A stretch of DNA of 64,000 nucleotides, from the NCBI GenBank assembly GCA_014238065.1, contig JABABU010000044.1, positions 1 to 64,000 on the forward strand. Reading direction: 5' to 3'. Made by a program: the position numbers and the translations under genes. Position 1 is the stretch's first letter. Each line of letters opens with the position of its first letter. Below, piece after piece: positions 8,731 to 16,280 of the stretch. Below the pieces are notes generated by a model that saw nothing but the letters and a program-made list of their open reading frames with translations, was not told where the DNA came from and ran no database searches. Origin of the DNA: Actinomycetota bacterium. Lineage in GTDB: Bacteria; Actinomycetota; Acidimicrobiia; Acidimicrobiales; Poriferisodalaceae.

Positions 8731-9522
8731 ATGGGACAACTTGACGACAGAGTCGCCGTCATCACTGGTGGGGCGAGCGGTATCGGCAGAGCCTGTGCCG
8801 AACGGTTCTTCGAAGAGGGCGCATCGGTCGTGCTGGGCGACCTCAACCTCGGGCGCGCCGTGGAAGCCGCTGGCGCCATCGAGGCGAACGGCGGCACCGC
8901 TCACGCGGTGCAGATCGAGTCGACTTCGCCCGCCGACAACGAGACGCTGATGCGAACCGCGCTGGACAAGTACGGGCGACTCGACATCGTCGTGGCCGCT
9001 GCCGGCGTCTCGCACTCCGGGTACGTGAGCGGCGAGGTCATTCCTCGCGAACATCTCGGGCTCATCAACCAGGACCCCGCTTCCTGGCAGCGAGTGATCG
9101 ACGTCAACCTCACCGGGGTGATGTTGACCAACCAACACGCTGCTCGGCTGATGATCGATGCCGGCAACGGCGGGAGCATCATCAACATCGCGTCCGTCGC
9201 CGCGAAAGTTCCGCTCCGCGGAGGAGCGGACTACTGCGTGTCGAAGGCCGGCGTGGCCATGTTGACGAAGGTCTTTGCACTCGAAATGGTCGAGCACGAC
9301 ATCAGGGTCAACGCGATCGGTCCAGGGTTCGTGGCCACACCGATGACCGCTGGCGCACGGCAGACCCATGAGGGCATGGAACGCATGAGGGCCATGACGC
9401 CCATGGATCGACTCGGCGAGCCGGTCGAGATCGCCAACACAGCTCTGTTCCTTGCCTCTGACCAGTCGTCCTACACCACGGGCCAAATCATGTTCCCGGC
9501 CGGCGGAATGCACGTCGGATGA
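8731..9522 (+). CDS. Short-chain dehydrogenase/reductase
   Basis: A 263-residue SDR with TGGASGIG at the cofactor loop, VAAAG in place of the usual NNAG, the catalytic Ser in NIASVAAKVPL, and the YCVSK Tyr/Lys pair. The VAAAG substitution is common in hydroxyacyl and 2,3-diol dehydrogenases. A GGGAGG Shine-Dalgarno 7 nt before the ATG decides the start. It ends the operon begun by the SDR at 6043. The following 164 bp (9523-9686) separates it from a convergent gene; no strong hairpin is visible there. Confidence 0.93.
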   Translation: MGQLDDRVAVITGGASGIGRACAERFFEEGASVVLGDLNLGRAVEAAGAIEANGGTAHAVQIESTSPADNETLMRTALDKYGRLDIVVAAAGVSHSGYVSGEVIPREHLGLINQDPASWQRVIDVNLTGVMLTNQHAARLMIDAGNGGSIINIASVAAKVPLRGGADYCVSKAGVAMLTKVFALEMVEHDIRVNAIGPGFVATPMTAGARQTHEGMERMRAMTPMDRLGEPVEIANTALFLASDQSSYTTGQIMFPAGGMHVG

Positions 9523-9686
9523 GTCCTTACCCCATGGTCGTGACAGTCGGGTGTACCAAAGAGAGCAGAACGAGCGCTACAGCCGCGAGCGCACCGAGGG
9601 TGTCCATCTCGACATTGACGTCGTCGACGCCTTGTGACGTGCCACGAGTGCCGATGGACTTCCTCAATTCCTGAACTGCGATCTGA

Positions 9687-10163
9687 TCAGGATTCGTGCA
9701 GCATCTTCCATTGCGAGATGGCGTGGACAGCGAGCCCCTCGTCCTGGAACAACTCTGTGACGACGTAGCGGTCGCGTCCACGGGCCCACTGCAACCGGCT
9801 TTCGATGGTGAACGTCGGGCCGACGATCGGGGCGAAGTAGTCGATGCGCATGTTCGTGGTGGCCATCCAACGACGCTGGTTCGAAGAGCCTTTACGCTCT
9901 GGCCCTGCCCTCACCGTGTGAAGACCCATGAGGTCGACATACGTTCCCGTGAACCCACCGAACAACTGACCACGCGGGTTCAGAACCTGGGAAGGAAGGT
10001 GGGCCTCGACTCGGAGGTAGCCCGCCTCCTCGTCGAGCACCAGCCATTCGTATGCTTCGAGGAAGTCCCCTGCCGGATGCCCCTTGCCCATGAGCCTGCC
10101 TGGCTCGGGCGCCATATATGTCGATCGGCCACCCGTCGAGTCTGGGATGGTTGGGTCCGTCAT
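9687..10163 (-). CDS. PaaI-like hotdog thioesterase
   Basis: A 158-residue single hotdog-fold protein. The RGQLFGGFTGTYVDLMG segment is the central helix carrying the active-site Gly/Asp region, followed by TTNMRIDYFAPIVGPTF, the second strand typical of acyl-CoA thioesterases. It probably hydrolyses a short or aromatic acyl-CoA. It overlaps the upstream SDR by 4 nt (ATGA), so the two are co-translated. Length is normal for the family. Confidence 0.85.
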   Translation of the reverse strand: MTDPTIPDSTGGRSTYMAPEPGRLMGKGHPAGDFLEAYEWLVLDEEAGYLRVEAHLPSQVLNPRGQLFGGFTGTYVDLMGLHTVRAGPERKGSSNQRRWMATTNMRIDYFAPIVGPTFTIESRLQWARGRDRYVVTELFQDEGLAVHAISQWKMLHES

Positions 10164-11002
10164 CGGAGCCGCTGACGTGGGGTCGGGTTTCGGTTCTCGA
10201 TGATCGAGGCGTGTTGGTCGGCGAGCAATCCGACCATGCTCATGTCGGTGAAGATCCAGAAGTCGTCTTCGCAGACAGCTTCGTGGACCATGTCGGCGAC
10301 CTCGCCGGGGTCCATGCCGCCGGCGAGCATGTCACGCAGGAACTGCATCCGCATCTCGGCCTGTTCATCGGGTTCGGCCAGCGCATTCGGCGAAGCCCAT
10401 TCGGGCCGGTTTCTGTCGGAGTTGGCGATCTCGGTATTGACCCAACCGGGACACAGGCACGACACACCGACGCCCGTCTCTTCGCCTTTCATCTCGTGGT
10501 ACAGGCCAAGGGTGATGCCGACCACCGCCCACTTGCTCGCGGTGTAGCCGCTGTGGCCGGCGAAGTGGCCTGCCATCGATGCCGTGTTGACGATGTGCCC
10601 TTCTCCTTGTTCAACCATCATCGGCAGGAACACGCGGTGACCGTGGATCACACCCCAGAGGTTGACGTCGACGACCCACTTCCAGTTGTCGACGTCGAGG
10701 CCCCCATCGGTGATTCCCCCTGCGACACCGGCGTTGTTGCACACGACGTGAGCCGTGCCGAACACGTCGATTGTGGCTGCCCCGAGGGCGTCGACCGAAT
10801 CCCCGTCGGCAACGTCTGCGACCACGCCGATCACCTGGGTGCCGTGGGTCGACACCGCGGCCACGGCTTCGTCGAGTCGGGGTCGCTCGATGTCGCTCAT
10901 GACCACATTCATGCCGGAGCGCGCGAAGCGATCAGCGAAGGCGCGTCCCATGCCGCTTGCCGCGCCGGTCACAACTGCCGTCTTGCCTGTGAGTTCTCGC
11001 AT
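10160..11002 (-). CDS. Short-chain dehydrogenase/reductase
   Basis: A 280-residue SDR: TGAASGMG cofactor loop at about residues 12-19, NNAG, catalytic Ser in NTASMAGHFAG and YTASK. The C-terminal LCPGWVNTEI matches enzymes of the SDR family acting on acyl or cyclic alcohols. The frame continues 85 codons upstream, but that stretch is Arg-rich and unlike an SDR. The start at MRELTGKTAV is chosen from homology and from a TAGCGT hexamer 7 nt before it. It is followed by the thioesterase with a 4-nt overlap. Confidence 0.92.
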   Translation of the reverse strand: MRELTGKTAVVTGAASGMGRAFADRFARSGMNVVMSDIERPRLDEAVAAVSTHGTQVIGVVADVADGDSVDALGAATIDVFGTAHVVCNNAGVAGGITDGGLDVDNWKWVVDVNLWGVIHGHRVFLPMMVEQGEGHIVNTASMAGHFAGHSGYTASKWAVVGITLGLYHEMKGEETGVGVSCLCPGWVNTEIANSDRNRPEWASPNALAEPDEQAEMRMQFLRDMLAGGMDPGEVADMVHEAVCEDDFWIFTDMSMVGLLADQHASIIENRNPTPRQRLR

Positions 11003-11009
11003 CGGAGAC

Positions 11010-11015
11010 ACGCTA
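11010..11015 (-). promoter_or_regulatory. -10 hexamer for leaderless SDR transcript
   Basis: TAGCGT on the minus strand, 7 nt before the ATG at 11002, with no Shine-Dalgarno between. Fits the TAnnnT leaderless pattern seen at other genes here. Confidence 0.45.
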
Positions 11016-11274
11016 CGCGTTGGACGTCCTCGTCGAGCAAGTGGGCGATCCCGTCTCGACCAGGCCAAATCCGTCATCTCTTCGGCTGTGCTGGTGACGT
11101 CGGCGGTCGTTGGTTTGGGGTCCGCGGGTGTTGAACGTCGCGGCATCGAGGAGTGGCGTCGTCGGTAATGGCGGTGAATCCGAGATCTCGCCCTCCATGA
11201 CGTGAACGAGGTCTCATTGCCAAGCGACGGTCGACACCGTTCTCGCCGCACGCCCAAGCCCGACCAACTCGCCG

Positions 11275-11805
11275 TCAGTCTCGGCTGTCAACCTCGTTCA
11301 ACAGACCGGTCTCGACGTCGTAGACAAACCCCCTGATGTGGTTCTTGTAGACGAGGAACGGCGTCATCTTCAACCGCTGAATCGACTGGCGAATGTCGGC
11401 GTACGGGTCGTCGAACGCCTCGACCGACCACCACGGCTTCACGCCGACCTCCTGCTGAAGTTCTTCTCTGAGCTCCGGCTCGCTGATCATCTGGAGCCCG
11501 CAGTCGGTGTGGTGCATGAGGATGATCTCTCGCGTACCCATGAACCGCTGCGAGAGGCACAAGCTCCTGATCACGTCGTCGGTGATGATCCCGCCAGCGT
11601 TGCGAATGATGTGGGCGTCGCCGTTCGCGAGCCCGAGAATGCGGAATGCGGCCATGCGCGAGTCCATGCACGCCACCACCGCCAGTCTTCGAACCGGCGA
11701 GACGAACAGGTCTTCGCCTGCGAAGTCCTCGGCATACGCGGCGTTGTTCACCAGCAGTTCATCGGCGTTTGGTTCGAAGGCATCGTGCTCTGAGTGACCG
11801 GTCAT
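11275..11805 (-). CDS. Beta-class carbonic anhydrase
   Basis: A 176-residue beta-carbonic anhydrase, which interconverts CO2 and bicarbonate in the cytoplasm. Zinc ligands C46, H99 and C102 are in ACMDSR and HTDCG, and the catalytic D48/R50 dyad is intact. The RNAGG loop (68-72) is typical of the compact mycobacterial Rv1284-like type. A TAGGAT hexamer lies 9 nt before the ATG, so it may have its own short-leader promoter. The flanking intergenic spaces (272 and 174 bp) hold nothing I recognise. Confidence 0.95.
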   Translation of the reverse strand: MTGHSEHDAFEPNADELLVNNAAYAEDFAGEDLFVSPVRRLAVVACMDSRMAAFRILGLANGDAHIIRNAGGIITDDVIRSLCLSQRFMGTREIILMHHTDCGLQMISEPELREELQQEVGVKPWWSVEAFDDPYADIRQSIQRLKMTPFLVYKNHIRGFVYDVETGLLNEVDSRD

Positions 11806-11979
11806 CGCGTCCAGATCCTACGGTCTCGACATGGAGGCAACGAGCATGATCCTGCACGCGAAGTTCGTCCTGGTCGATGTCGCCGACGTCCTCGGCGCGC
11901 TCACCGGCTTCAAACACCAGCGGAGCGGCATCGGGCGGCGACTTCGTCTCCCGCTATATCTCGGAAGACGGCGCCGGGA

Positions 11980-12915
11980 TCAGGCCGGGATGACGGCCTC
12001 GCCCCTGGTCTGGGTTCGCCACATGAACCTTCGTTCAGAGGCGTCGAACGGGTTGCGGTGATGCAGAAGCATTCGGTTGTCCCACACCACGACCTGGCCG
12101 ATGGCCCAGTCGTGCACATATCGGAACCTCGGCTGGGTGGCGTGCTCCCACAGCTCGTCCAGCAACGCCTCGCTCTCGTCGAGCTTCATACCCATCACGT
12201 AGGCGTTCGTCCTTCGGCCCAGGAACAAGGCCTCTTGACCGGTCGCTGGGACCCGCCGCAGCACCGGATGTGGATGGCCGATCGCATCGATTGGCGTGAC
12301 CGGCTCGACCATCCCCGGCCTCTTGAGTCCGCTGCTGCCATACGTTGAGTCGTGTTTCACGAGTATGCCATCGACCTGAGTTCGCAGATCATCGGGGAGT
12401 TCGGCTGCGGCCATGACCTGGCTGGCGTAGCTGGTCGCACCCCCATCGTTCGGAATCTCACGTGAATGAAGAAGGCTGAACGTCGGCGGCACCTCGATGT
12501 ACGACATGTCGGTGTGCCACTCCCACTCACCGAAGAACTTGTCGGGGAGATCCGTTTTCTCGAGAGTGTTCGGGTTCACATTGCCGAGATACGTCATGAA
12601 GGGGTCGATGCCCCGAGCCACCAGATCTTCGACCTGCTCCTCGACCGTGCGTTCGAGGTCGTCATCGGCGCGCCCACGGCCGATACCAACTATGCGTCCG
12701 GGTGCAAACTCGCTCTCGCCGAACACGGCGGTGATGGCGTGATGTTCTTCGGCTTCGAGCAACCGATCAAAGCGAAAGCAGAGAAGACCGAGAGCCTCGC
12801 GATGCGCATCCCAGATCTGCGTCACGTGTCGATCGGTGATGTTGAGCGGATCGAGGCCGGCTATCTCCGCTCCGAAGATGGCATCGGGAAGCGGAGCGAT
12901 CTGAAGATCGGTCAT
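11980..12915 (-). CDS. TauD/TfdA-family Fe(II)/2-oxoglutarate dioxygenase
   Basis: A 311-residue dioxygenase. H134 and D136 in WEWHTDMSY and H285 in WDNRMLLH form the iron triad; the distal Arg lies in MWRTQTRG. The substrate is unknown; TauD relatives hydroxylate sulfonates, phenoxyacids, amino acids and quaternary amines. It starts 10 nt downstream of the metZ stop, so it may be co-transcribed with metZ, a hint of sulfur-linked regulation but not proof. Confidence 0.93.
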   Translation of the reverse strand: MTDLQIAPLPDAIFGAEIAGLDPLNITDRHVTQIWDAHREALGLLCFRFDRLLEAEEHHAITAVFGESEFAPGRIVGIGRGRADDDLERTVEEQVEDLVARGIDPFMTYLGNVNPNTLEKTDLPDKFFGEWEWHTDMSYIEVPPTFSLLHSREIPNDGGATSYASQVMAAAELPDDLRTQVDGILVKHDSTYGSSGLKRPGMVEPVTPIDAIGHPHPVLRRVPATGQEALFLGRRTNAYVMGMKLDESEALLDELWEHATQPRFRYVHDWAIGQVVVWDNRMLLHHRNPFDASERRFMWRTQTRGEAVIPA

Positions 12916-12925
12916 GACCCAGAGG

Positions 12926-14101
12926 CTATTGGAGCGCCATGTCGATGTCCGAACTCAGGTCGTCGACATCTTCGAGCCCGATTGACAAGCGCACGATGCC
13001 ATCGGTGATGCCGACCCTGGCTCGGTCCTCCGGGGAAAGGCGACGGTGCGTTGTGGTCGCCGGGTGCGTAACCAGGCTCTTCGAATCACCCACGTTGTTC
13101 GAGATGTCGAACAGCTGCAGGCCGTCGAGAAAGCGGAACGCTCCCGCCTTCGACCCGAGATCGACGGTGAGAATCGTGCCACCCGACGCCATCTGACGTT
13201 TCGCCAAATCATGTTGTGGGTGTGTCCTGAGGCTTGGGTACCTGACGCCATGAAGTCGGTCGTCTTCAGACAGACGTGTCGCTATCTGCGAAGCGGCCCG
13301 ACTCGAAGCCTCGACCCTGAGCCTGATGGTCTCCAGACCCTTGCCAAGTACCCACGCATTGAACGGACTCAGACTCGGGCCGGTGTGACGAAGAAAGTTC
13401 ATCAGAGGACCCTGGACGAACCATGTCGGACCGAGCACCGCCCCGCCGAGGGTTCGTCCCTGCCCATCGATGTGCTTGGTGGCCGAGTACACGACGATGT
13501 CAGCGCCGAGCTCAAGGGGCTTCTGCAACACGGGGCTCGCAAAAACGTTGTCGACGACAACGAGCGCCCCTGCATCGTGAGCCAACTGCGAGACAGCGGT
13601 GACGTCGATGATCTCGAGACCGGGATTCGATGGCGTCTCGAGGAACACAGCCTTCGCTCCGTTCGAGAGAGCGGCCTCCCACTGGTCAAGTGACGCCCCG
13701 TCGACCAACTCGGTCTCCACCCCGAACTTGGGGAGGATCTCGTCGAGGATCACGTGGCACGAACCAAAGAGCGCTCGAGATCCGACGACGGTGTCACCGG
13801 TCTCGACGTGGCACGCGAGCGCAGCGAACACCGCAGCCATGCCACTGGCCGTGGCCATGCAAGCCTCCGCGCCTTCGAGCAACCTCAGTCGCTCTTCGAA
13901 TACGGAGACGGTCGGGTTCCCGTACCGCGAATAGATGTAGCGATCGAGTTCGCCCTTGAACGCAGCTTCGGCCTCCGCAGCCGAGGAGTACACGTAGCCC
14001 GAAGTCGCGTAGATGGCCTCAGACGTCTCATCGAACTGGGAACGGGTCAGCCCACCACGAACCAGATTCGTCGCCTCACCGAATCCAAATCCCTCGAACA
14101 T
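12926..14101 (-). CDS. metZ: O-succinylhomoserine sulfhydrylase
   Basis: A 391-residue Cys/Met-metabolism PLP enzyme. PLP Lys is K209 in SATKHIDGQGR and D184 in VVVDN pairs with the pyridine nitrogen. The SRYGNPT segment at 58-64 and the HIDGQGR string match MetZ rather than cystathionine synthase. It makes homocysteine directly from O-succinylhomoserine and sulfide, a step of methionine synthesis. A CGGAG Shine-Dalgarno lies 6 nt before the ATG. The 277-bp leader upstream is long for this window and contains stem-loops, so it may be a regulated mRNA. Confidence 0.92.
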   Translation of the reverse strand: MFEGFGFGEATNLVRGGLTRSQFDETSEAIYATSGYVYSSAAEAEAAFKGELDRYIYSRYGNPTVSVFEERLRLLEGAEACMATASGMAAVFAALACHVETGDTVVGSRALFGSCHVILDEILPKFGVETELVDGASLDQWEAALSNGAKAVFLETPSNPGLEIIDVTAVSQLAHDAGALVVVDNVFASPVLQKPLELGADIVVYSATKHIDGQGRTLGGAVLGPTWFVQGPLMNFLRHTGPSLSPFNAWVLGKGLETIRLRVEASSRAASQIATRLSEDDRLHGVRYPSLRTHPQHDLAKRQMASGGTILTVDLGSKAGAFRFLDGLQLFDISNNVGDSKSLVTHPATTTHRRLSPEDRARVGITDGIVRLSIGLEDVDDLSSDIDMALQ

Positions 14102-14116
14102 TCGCGACTCCGAAAT

Positions 14117-14135
14117 CCCGACGGTGTTAATCGGG
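14117..14135 (-). promoter_or_regulatory. Small hairpin just upstream of the metZ Shine-Dalgarno
   Basis: CCCGA-N9-TCGGG can pair 4 nt upstream of the metZ ribosome site; a further 6-bp stem (TCTCGC/GCGAGA) lies earlier in the 277-bp leader (14102-14378). I could not match the leader to a known SAM riboswitch consensus. Confidence 0.25.
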
Positions 14136-14378
14136 TTTAGAGTACGGGCTGGTGTGCCGGAACGACGCGTATTATTGCTGCCTCATCTCGGCGTGGCCCC
14201 AGCAGGTTGAAACGATGCTGCCGCCAGCGCCCTGTGACGACAGCGACGGAAACCTCGAGACAGCCAATAAGGGCGGTACTTCGTGAGTGCCTCTCGTCTC
14301 GCGACCGCAGCGAGATCAACCGCCGCGGTGGATTCGGCATGATCCCATGGTTCCATCCGACGGACGCCGATGAGATCG

Positions 14379-14747
14379 TCAGCTCGGCGGTCGGTAACAG
14401 GTGCCAGTGAACGATGCGATTTGGCCGTCGGGGCCGTCCACCGTCGCTCGGTATGAACCGAGACGCCGCGACGTGCTCATCTGCTCGACAGCCACCCGAA
14501 GACGATCGCCAGGACGGCTCGCGGCCTGAAACACGATGTGTGCATCGATCGCGACCGCCCTGACTTCTGCGTTGGCGGCCAACGACATGGCGACATCGGC
14601 CAACGAGAACACGACCCCGCCGTGGGTGGTTCCGTAGAAATTGGTGTGTTGCTCGCCGATCATCATCGAGAGTTGAACCGGTTCGGCTGATTCGAGCGTC
14701 ACACCGAGCCATTTCCCAACCGAATCTGACTCGAGCGTCTGTTCCAT
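14379..14747 (-). CDS. PaaI-like hotdog thioesterase
   Basis: A 122-residue hotdog protein. The active-site region HGGVVFSLADVAMSLAAN carries the HGG and the acidic residue used for thioester hydrolysis. The frame is open for 270 codons upstream, but that part is antisense to the selenocysteine-type gene; MEQTLESDSVGKWLGV is where family similarity begins. It is divergent from that gene, with only 66 bp between starts. Confidence 0.85.
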   Translation of the reverse strand: MEQTLESDSVGKWLGVTLESAEPVQLSMMIGEQHTNFYGTTHGGVVFSLADVAMSLAANAEVRAVAIDAHIVFQAASRPGDRLRVAVEQMSTSRRLGSYRATVDGPDGQIASFTGTCYRPPS

Positions 14748-14801
14748 GTCGATCACGGTCGAGAGGCTAGACCCGCTTTCGGATACTCGACCAGGCTCGG
14801 C

Positions 14802-14807
14802 TACCTT
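14802..14807 (+). promoter_or_regulatory. -10 hexamer for the LinD-like gene
   Basis: TACCTT ends 6 nt before the GTG at 14814. No good Shine-Dalgarno is present and there is no other ATG/GTG/TTG nearby in frame, so leaderless translation from the GTG is the simplest reading. Confidence 0.45.
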
Positions 14808-14813
14808 CTGGAA

Positions 14814-16280
14814 GTGGTTCTCTCTGAACGGTCGCTCGGTTGGCTGCGGTACCTCGACCGCAAAGCACACACGCCGGACGACTGGAGCCGCGACTCGCAC
14901 CCGCACGAGCACTGGGACAACCGCTCCGATGCTCCGATGTGCAGTTGGCATCGATTCGATCTCGTCGATTCGTCGTATGCGCTGGGTCTCATGGCTCACC
15001 GAACCCCGGCGTGGACAGAACGATATGTGGCCATTCTCGACCAACTCATCGAACGTCACACCGGTTGGTGGTCGGCGGCCGACTGGCTCACCCAGTTCGG
15101 ACACGACTCCTCCAGGGCCGACTACCCGGACATCTACCGATTCCTCATACCTCCTCAGCTCTGGGGCGAATACGACGTTCCAGGCTGGACCGCGAACGGC
15201 ACCGAACCATGGGGTCTGCAGATGGATCCCGTGCAAGCTGACGGGATGCTCTTCTACAAGGGCTTCTTCCTCGTGCTGCTGGGCATCCGTTCGATGATCG
15301 ACAGCAACGACAGGTGGAACGAACCGTTCGAGATGATCAAGGACGGTGACAACACCTTCACGTGGACGCACTCCGAAATCGCCGATCACCTTCGACAGCA
15401 ATGGCTTGCAGCCCCGATCGGATGCCATTGAGAAAACACCAAGATCTGGCCATTTTGACTGGCCGGAGCAGGTCTCGGTCTGAGACTTCACGACAACAGA
15501 CATGGCACCGACTACCACGAGCAGGCATACATGCCGTGGTGGCAGTACGCCCGTGAGCACTACCTCTCAATCCACAACGACGAGCTCCCGAAGACAACGA
15601 CGATGTACTACGACCCGATCGTCAATGTGCACCACGTCGTCCCGGCAACAATGGGTCAAGTCGTGGCCTGGTACGCAGGACCGCAAGTCCCAGAGGACGC
15701 TCGTCGCCTCTTTGCAGCCGGAGTCGCTTCGGCCGGTCTCGACGCCGCAAGTCCATCGGTTCCGTTGAACGCTTCGAGGATGTACGGCGCAGCGCTTGCT
15801 CTCTCACGCGAGTGGGAGATGCCAGACCTGGAAGAACGTCTCGCTGAGGCGATCGAAGCGTCGTACGAGCCGACATGGGAAGCCGCGTCCGGCGAATTCA
15901 CGTGGGGCCTCGGACTCGATGAGCCGCACCCCCGAGGGCAATACAACGCCTTTTTGGCTGCGGCCGAAGCGAACGGGCCACAAATGTGGGAACGATTGTC
16001 AGCCGCTCCGCTGGAGCCGTGCCCTCAGGTCGTCGGCGTCGACTTCCCCGCCGTAGCGATGACACGTGCCGAGTGGATCAACGATTCGCTGTTCCTCAGC
16101 ATGAGTCCACTGAAACCCGACCCATCGAAGCGAACCACCTTCCGCATCGTTGGCGCGGAACCACGACTTTGGGACTACATCGGCATCGAAGGAGCCATGC
16201 TCGAATCGACAGCATCGGCTCTCGTCGTCACCGTTCCCTTGGTCGAAGGCGACATGGAGTTCTGCCCGAGCAGCTATTAG
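14814..16280 (+). CDS. Linalool dehydratase/isomerase-family protein with two in-frame TGA (putative selenocysteine) codons
   Basis: A 489-codon frame interrupted only by TGA at codon 206 (15429-15431) and codon 215 (15456-15458). Around them it reads GCH-U-ENTKIWPF-U-LAGAGLGL, then HGTDY at 230-234. In linalool dehydratase/isomerase of Castellaniella (from memory) catalytic C171 and C180 are also nine apart, the first is followed by Glu, and HGTDY starts 15 residues after the second; all three agree. D49 and Y55 keep the spacing of catalytic D39 and Y45. The YKGH motif carrying H129 is YKGF here (F151). The family has an alpha/alpha barrel and dehydrates or isomerises allylic alcohols. This protein is about 90 residues longer than LinD and has no signal peptide. 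An automatic annotation would split it at 15431. Start GTG is uncertain by several codons. It is convergent with a PhyH dioxygenase. Confidence 0.82.
15445..15467 (+). promoter_or_regulatory. Hairpin following first TGA (weak SECIS candidate)
   Basis: TCTGGCCA pairs over 8 positions (one G-T) with TGGCCGGA, closing a 7-nt loop TTTTGAC that contains the second TGA itself. The loop begins 22 nt after the first TGA, inside the usual 16-37 nt range, but it lacks a G in its first two positions, so it is a poorer match to bacterial SECIS rules. Confidence 0.45.
15470..15488 (+). promoter_or_regulatory. SECIS-like hairpin following second TGA
   Basis: AGGTCTC pairs with GAGACTT (7 pairs, one G-T) around the loop GGTCT. 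The first loop G is the 19th base after the TGA at 15456. The E. coli fdhF SECIS has a GGUCU-containing apical loop at the same distance, and its G and U are contacted by SelB. Confidence 0.7.

Noticed and set aside
9527..9686. A small hydrophobic peptide (MDTLGALAAVALVLLS) on the minus strand.
   Set aside because: No ribosome site and a weak codon pattern; not enough to call.
15429..15488. Letting the second hairpin serve as SECIS for the first TGA as well.
   Set aside because: Its loop lies about 46 nt after the first TGA, outside the 16-37 nt range I know for bacteria.
14748..15560. A long minus-strand frame joined to the thioesterase.
   Set aside because: It is the antisense shadow of the LinD-like gene; the thioesterase fold is complete from 14747.
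14814..16280. Reading the two TGA codons as Trp or Gly (alternative genetic code).
   Set aside because: TGA is the natural stop of many genes here (for example the ATGA overlaps at 6840, 7880 and 37134) and Trp is always TGG. Only Sec fits the two special sites.
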